NCBI GenBank assembly: GCA_023142805.1
Contig: JAGLIU010000176.1
Location: 1-8,427, forward strand
Direction of reading: 5' to 3'
From: Candidatus Omnitrophota bacterium
Lineage (GTDB): Bacteria; Omnitrophota; Gorgyraeia; Tantalellales; Tantalellaceae
DNA: 8,427 bases
Shown: in pieces, positions 5,769 to 8,427 of the stretch
Position numbering within the stretch: position 1 is the stretch's first letter
Layout of the letters: every line of letters starts with the position of its first letter
Made by a program: the position numbers and the translations under genes
Notes under the pieces: generated by a model
What the model saw: only the letters and a program-made list of their open reading frames with translations
Told to the model about the DNA's origin: nothing
Database searches by the model: none

Positions 5769-6356
5769 ATGGAGAGGATAAGTAAGCCCCTCATATTTAT
5801 AATATCGGCCCCAAGCGGCAGCGGGAAAACTACTTTAGTGGAGATCGTTCTTCAAACTTTGGACAACATAAAAGAATCCATTTCCTGTACGACACGTGAA
5901 CCTCGAGAAGGTGAAGTGCCGGATAAGGATTATATCTTCGTAACAAAAGAAGTGTTTGAAAAAACAATAGAAGAAGATGGGTTTTTAGAATGGGAAAAAA
6001 ATTTTGGCAATTATTATGGGACTCCGAAAGACATGTTCCGGAACTCGTTTGACGCGGGGGTGGATGTTATCTTAAGTATAGATGTAAAGGGGGCTCAGAA
6101 CGTAAAAAAGAGATATCCCGAAAGCGTGGGGGTATTTATAATGCCGCCTTCAAAAGAAGTGCTTGAAAAAAGGTTGAGAGGTAGAAATACCGATCAAGAA
6201 GATCAGGTCAAGATCCGGCTGGAAGAAGCAAAGAGAGAGATGGCCTGTACCGATCAATATGATTATTTGATAGTGAATGAGGATCTGGAAAAAGCGGCGG
6301 AGGAGCTGGCAACTATTATACAAAATGAACGGAATAAAAAATCCGAGGGGAGTTAA
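5769..6356 (+). CDS. gmk: Guanylate kinase
   Basis: Guanylate kinase phosphorylates GMP to GDP with ATP, an essential step of purine nucleotide supply. The 195-residue length is typical. The P-loop is APSGSGKT (14-21, K20). The GMP-binding segment follows: SCTTREPREGE (39-49) ending in DYIFV, and FLEWEKNFGNYYGTP (72-86). SIDVKGAQNVK (103-113) is the Walker B-like strand, and RLRGRNTD (135-142) is the lid. The start is the ATG at 5769, three bases after the yicC stop. No good ribosome binding site is present at normal spacing (AAGGA is about 14 bases away), so translation probably depends on coupling to yicC. The neighbouring order yicC-gmk-rpoZ-coa is a long-conserved bacterial block. The stop codon's last A is the first base of a possible rpoZ start (TAATG). 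Confidence 0.95.
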   Translation: MERISKPLIFIISAPSGSGKTTLVEIVLQTLDNIKESISCTTREPREGEVPDKDYIFVTKEVFEKTIEEDGFLEWEKNFGNYYGTPKDMFRNSFDAGVDVILSIDVKGAQNVKKRYPESVGVFIMPPSKEVLEKRLRGRNTDQEDQVKIRLEEAKREMACTDQYDYLIVNEDLEKAAEELATIIQNERNKKSEGS

Positions 6357-6361
6357 TGTGT

Positions 6362-6556
6362 ATGGAAAATGTATCAAGAGAAATTTTAATAGAAAAGGTA
6401 GGAAGTCTTTACAAATTGTGTAATTTGGCCGCGATGCGGGCTATGGAGATCAATGCCGGACATAAAAAATTAATAGAGACTGATCCTAAAGAAAAAGTGA
6501 CAACTACCGCTATTAGAGAAATAAACGCGGGTAAGGTATTTCTCAAGGAATTGTAA
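6362..6556 (+). CDS. rpoZ: DNA-directed RNA polymerase omega subunit
   Basis: Omega is the smallest subunit of the core RNA polymerase; it helps fold and retain the beta-prime subunit. The 64-residue protein has the family pattern in order: ILIEKVGSLYKLCNLAAMRAMEI (conserved K-V, Y-L, A-A-RA), then EKVTTTAIREINAGKVFL near the end (conserved A..EI..GK). It lacks the acidic C-terminal extension of the 90-residue E. coli protein, giving a minimal omega. Two starts are possible. An ATG at 6356 forms TAATG with the gmk stop, but GAGGGGAG (6345-6352) is then only about 3 bases away. The ATG at 6362 gives a 9-base spacing and is preferred, though only weakly. It sits between gmk and coaC as in many bacteria. 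Confidence 0.88.
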   Translation: MENVSREILIEKVGSLYKLCNLAAMRAMEINAGHKKLIETDPKEKVTTTAIREINAGKVFLKEL

Positions 6557-6558
6557 AG

Positions 6559-7095
6559 ATGAAAAACATATTGTTGGGAATAACAGGAAGTATAGCTGCT
6601 TTTAAAGCTTGTGAACTTATAGGGATGTTCAAGAAAAAAGGATATTCCGTAAGATGCGTTATGTCGAAAGACGCGGAAAAGTTTATTACCCCGTTGACCG
6701 TAGAAACGCTTTCGGGAAAAAAGGCGGCATATGATATGTTTGAACTTCAGGAAGATAGATGTCCCGCGCATATATCCATAGCGGACGAAGCGGATATTAT
6801 ATTAATAGCTCCGGCAACGGCCAATGTTATAGGCGAGATCTCATCGGGTATTTGCCGGAATGTTCTTACCTGTAGTGTGTTTGCCGCGACGTGTCCGGTT
6901 TTATTCGCTCCCGCGATGAACGACAAAATGTTTGATAATTCGATCGTACAGGAGAACATAAAGCGTCTTAAAAAAAATGGCTACTATTTTATTGATCCCG
7001 TAGAAGGGGATTTGGCCTGTGGTAGAAAAGGCAAGGGACATTTTGCCCCGGTAGATAAAATAGTGGAAGAAACCGAAAAAATACTAACCTCATAA
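6559..7095 (+). CDS. coaC: Phosphopantothenoylcysteine decarboxylase (CoaC half of CoaBC)
   Basis: This FMN-dependent enzyme decarboxylates 4'-phosphopantothenoylcysteine to 4'-phosphopantetheine in coenzyme A synthesis. The 178 residues cover the complete flavoprotein (HFCD) domain: GITGSIAAFKA (7-17), PLTVETLSG (45-53), catalytic H71 in HISIADEAD, APATAN (84-89), PAMN (118-121, substrate clamp) and GDLACGRKGKGH with C154, the reductive cysteine. The segment GICRNVLTC (98-106) replaces the usual GIADDLLT-type sequence, so an acidic residue is changed to arginine. In most bacteria this domain is fused to CoaB. Here TAA at 7093-7095 ends it, and the CoaB domain begins two codons later in the same frame; the sum, about 400 residues, is the normal CoaBC length. 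The ATG at 6559 lies two bases after the rpoZ stop, with AAGGA 9 bases upstream. Confidence 0.9.
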   Translation: MKNILLGITGSIAAFKACELIGMFKKKGYSVRCVMSKDAEKFITPLTVETLSGKKAAYDMFELQEDRCPAHISIADEADIILIAPATANVIGEISSGICRNVLTCSVFAATCPVLFAPAMNDKMFDNSIVQENIKRLKKNGYYFIDPVEGDLACGRKGKGHFAPVDKIVEETEKILTS

Positions 7096-7101
7096 AAACA
7101 A

Positions 7102-7755
7102 GTGGACAAAAATAACTCTCCTTATAAAAAGATCCTGATAACCGCGGGGCCCACCAGGGAAAGCCTGGATCCGGTCAGATATATATCCAATTATTCCACC
7201 GGGAAAATGGGATATGAGATCGCGAGAATGGCTTCAAGCCGGGGGCATGAGGTGTGTCTTATAACAGGACCGGTTACAATTCCGGTTCCGGAAGGAGTTA
7301 AGGTTGTAAATGTTGTTACGGCGGAGGAGATGAAGGACGCGGTAGAGGAAAAAGTAGATGATTATAGGTGCATAATAATGACGGCTGCTGTTTCTGATTT
7401 TAAACCGGAGCGTCAAAGCGAAGAAAAGATCAAAAAAACCTGTGAATTAACAATAAACTTTGTGAAGAATCCTGATATTTTAGAGAGCGTTAAAGAAAAA
7501 AGCATAAAAAAAGTGGGATTTGCGCTGGAAACAAAAAACGCGGTTGAAAATGGTATAACTAAATTGAAAAATAAAGAGTTAGACATAATAGTAATAAATA
7601 AAAGGGATGAAAAGAATGATCCTTTTGGGGATGATGACAATAAAAGAAAATACGTAACTGTCAAAAAGGATGGTCAGTTAGAAGAGTATAAAGGAATAAC
7701 GAAAAAAGAAATGGCGGAAATCATTGTTAATGAGGTAGAGGAACTATTCGTGTGA
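7102..7755 (+). CDS. coaB: Phosphopantothenate-cysteine ligase (CoaB half of CoaBC)
   Basis: CoaB joins cysteine to 4'-phosphopantothenate, using CTP in bacteria, the step just before CoaC. The 217 residues match the complete ligase domain: ITAGPTRESLDPVRYISN (13-30), STGKMG (32-37), AAVSDFKP (95-102), the KIKK nucleotide/catalytic loop (109-112), GFALET (139-144), and IVINKRD followed by FGDDDN (163-180). No key residue appears lost. The first possible start is GTG 7102, six bases after the coaC stop; it has no visible ribosome binding site, and the next in-frame ATG would remove the GPT motif. Expression therefore needs re-initiation after coaC, or readthrough of the TAA. Frame, spacing and combined length all suggest a split CoaBC. 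The gene ends TGA, overlapping the next start as GTGA. Confidence 0.9.
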   Translation: MDKNNSPYKKILITAGPTRESLDPVRYISNYSTGKMGYEIARMASSRGHEVCLITGPVTIPVPEGVKVVNVVTAEEMKDAVEEKVDDYRCIIMTAAVSDFKPERQSEEKIKKTCELTINFVKNPDILESVKEKSIKKVGFALETKNAVENGITKLKNKELDIIVINKRDEKNDPFGDDDNKRKYVTVKKDGQLEEYKGITKKEMAEIIVNEVEELFV

Positions 7756-8204
7756 AGAAAAAAGCAAAACGGACTATTTTTGGAATAAAGGGGTTTACAA
7801 TAAGTGAACTTCTAACGGTTTTTGCTATCGTGAGCGTGATCGGTATGATATTATGGCCGCTGATCAAATATAACAATGTCAGAATAGACAGGATCATATG
7901 TGAGAAAAATTTACAGCAAACAGCGTTAGCGTTGTATATGTACGCGCTTGAGAATGAAGGTAAGTATCCGGCGTCTTTGAAGGTGCTTTATGATGAAAAG
8001 TATTTGTCTGACGCGAGTTTAATGGATTGTCCGGGGAGCAAAAAGGTAGGAACTATAGAATCTCCGGATTATATATATACAGCCGGTCTTTTCGCGAAAA
8101 AATCTTCAGGGGAAGTTCTGGTAAGAGATAAGAAAAGGAACCATCCCGGAGGCGGAATGAACGTTTTATATGTCAACGGGACTGTTCTTTGGAAAAAACA
8201 ATAA
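7752..8204 (+). CDS. Type IV pilin-like / pseudopilin protein with GxGxxN tail motif
   Basis: The protein looks like a small pseudopilin exported through a type II secretion or type IV pilus machine. A short basic leader (MKKKAKRTIFGIKG) ends at G14, followed by FTISELLTVFAIVSVIGMIL: a prepilin peptidase site with F15 at +1 and E19 at +5, then a membrane helix (about 20-38). The NLQQTALALYMYALENEGKY region (53-72) and HPGGGMNVLYVNGTVLW (131-147) resemble the DUF1559-like 'H-X9-DG' proteins abundant in Planctomycetes, Lentisphaerae and Omnitrophota, but the spacing here is H-X10-NG. At 150 residues it is short for that group. The start is GTG 7752, overlapping the coaB stop by four bases, with a GAGGA site about 10 bases upstream. 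No other pilus genes are in the window, so its partner machinery is unknown. Confidence 0.8.
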   Translation: MKKKAKRTIFGIKGFTISELLTVFAIVSVIGMILWPLIKYNNVRIDRIICEKNLQQTALALYMYALENEGKYPASLKVLYDEKYLSDASLMDCPGSKKVGTIESPDYIYTAGLFAKKSSGEVLVRDKKRNHPGGGMNVLYVNGTVLWKKQ

Positions 8205-8208
8205 AAAG

Positions 8209-8271
8209 ACTTAAGTTGATTGACAATCGAGCCTTATTATGATAATTTAACTGGTTATTGTAACCTTAAGT
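8209..8271. repeat. Nested palindromes in the tRNA promoter region
   Basis: An outer inverted repeat pairs ACTTAAG (8209-8215) with CTTAAGT (8265-8271). Inside it lie two compact dyads: GATTG-A-CAATC (8218-8228), which covers a TTGACA hexamer, and GGTTA-TTG-TAACC (8253-8265), which lies at the -35 position of the downstream TATAAT. No T-run follows any stem, so there is no standard terminator for the upstream operon. They could be operator sites or chance AT-rich palindromes; nothing here decides. Confidence 0.4.
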
Positions 8272-8278
8272 ATATAAT
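8220..8278 (+). promoter_or_regulatory. Promoter region for tRNA-Cys / tRNA-Leu
   Basis: A perfect TATAAT at 8273-8278 would start transcription near 8285, five bases before the mature tRNA-Cys end; its -35 region is poor (CTGGTT at 8251-8256, 16-base spacer). A second candidate upstream pairs a perfect TTGACA (8220-8225) with GATAAT (8241-8246), but with a short 15-base spacer. Either or both could drive the tRNA pair. No terminator separates the pseudopilin gene from this region, so readthrough is also possible. Confidence 0.5.
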
Positions 8279-8289
8279 AGGGTTTCTAA

Positions 8290-8363
8290 GGCGCGGTGGC
8301 CGAGAAGCTAGGCAGCGGTCTGCAAAATCGCGTACACCGGTGCGAATCCGGTCCGCGCCTCCA
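8290..8363 (+). tRNA. tRNA-Cys (anticodon GCA)
   Basis: All elements fold. The acceptor stem GGCGCGG (8290-8296) pairs with CCGCGCC (8353-8359). The D stem is GCC (8299-8301) with GGC (8311-8313). The anticodon stem GCGGT/ATCGC (8315-8319, 8327-8331) encloses loop CTGCAAA with anticodon GCA at 8322-8324. The T stem is ACCGG/CCGGT (8336-8340, 8348-8352). The discriminator is T8360, the known U73 identity element for cysteine tRNA, and CCA is encoded (8361-8363). Two oddities occur together: the T loop reads TGCGAAT rather than TTCGAAT, so position 55 is G, and the D loop reads A-G where G18-G19 is expected. The 19-56 pair (G-C) is kept. Confidence 0.95.
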
Positions 8364-8390
8364 AATTTAGCGAGATTAAAGGGTGAAAAT

Positions 8391-8427
8391 GGGCGAGTGG
8401 CGGAATTGGCAGACGCGCTGGACTTAG
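8391..8427 (+). tRNA. tRNA-Leu (anticodon UAG), 5' half, cut by window end
   Basis: The sequence begins GGGCGAG (5' acceptor strand, 8391-8397), then TG, D stem GCGG and the class II leucine-type D arm AATTGGCAGACGCG. An anticodon stem CTGGA (8418-8422) and loop start CTTAG follow, placing anticodon TAG at 8425-8427, the last three bases of the window. It closely resembles the 5' half of E. coli tRNA-Leu(UAG). It lies 27 bases after tRNA-Cys and is probably in the same transcript. The 3' half is not visible, so pairing of the acceptor and anticodon stems cannot be confirmed. Confidence 0.88.

Noticed and set aside
6409..6771. A 120-codon minus-strand frame across rpoZ and coaC
   Set aside because: It is a shadow of two conserved + strand genes and shows no recognisable motif.
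7093..7095. TAA read as a sense codon in this organism
   Set aside because: TAA, TAG and TGA all end clearly complete genes in this window, so there is no sign of a changed genetic code; local readthrough remains possible but unproven.

Overview
The window looks like a piece of a bacterial chromosome with moderately AT-rich DNA and almost all genes on the + strand. It carries the distal part of a V/A-type ATPase operon in the order B-D-I-K, which is the arrangement known from Chlamydia and spirochaetes rather than the Enterococcus or archaeal order. It also carries the widely conserved bacterial block yicC-gmk-rpoZ-coa and a pseudopilin of the kind abundant in Planctomycetes, Lentisphaerae and Omnitrophota. 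Together these suggest an uncultured member of the PVC/Omnitrophota neighbourhood. That placement is an inference from gene content and order and was not tested by any search.

Layout: (1) 1-4119 holds the 3' end of atpB, then atpD, atpI, atpK and rsmI, all co-directional with gaps of 22-104 bases and no obvious terminator between them. Two of the gaps hold notable elements: a G-quadruplex-type tract before atpI, and a GC-rich hairpin plus a very strong ribosome binding site before the c-ring gene atpK. (2) 4120-4386 is a 267-base gap holding a nearly perfect 55-base hairpin, a run of nine G and a good extended -10 sigma70-type promoter. (3) 4387-8204 is a tightly packed operon, ndk-yicC-gmk-rpoZ-coaC-coaB-pseudopilin, with 4-base overlaps at two junctions. 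(4) 8205-8427 is a promoter region followed by tRNA-Cys(GCA) and the 5' half of tRNA-Leu(UAG), which the window end cuts exactly after the anticodon.

How the genes work together: the ATPase genes encode the rotary stalk, the ion channel and the ion-carrying ring of a V/A-ATPase. The ring protein retains a side-chain set matching the sodium-binding site of Enterococcus hirae NtpK, so Na+ coupling is likely. The second operon combines nucleotide supply (ndk, gmk), RNA metabolism (yicC, rpoZ) and coenzyme A synthesis (coaC, coaB).

The most notable points are: coaC and coaB are in the same frame, separated by a single TAA and two further codons where a fused CoaBC is usual; the tRNA-Cys carries A18 and G55 in place of the near-universal G18-Psi55 pair; a canonical G4 motif lies between atpD and atpI; and a long palindrome sits beside an RsmI that lacks the usual C-terminal tail. 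I see no CRISPR array, defence system, intact transposase or phage gene, and no clearly new multi-gene system.
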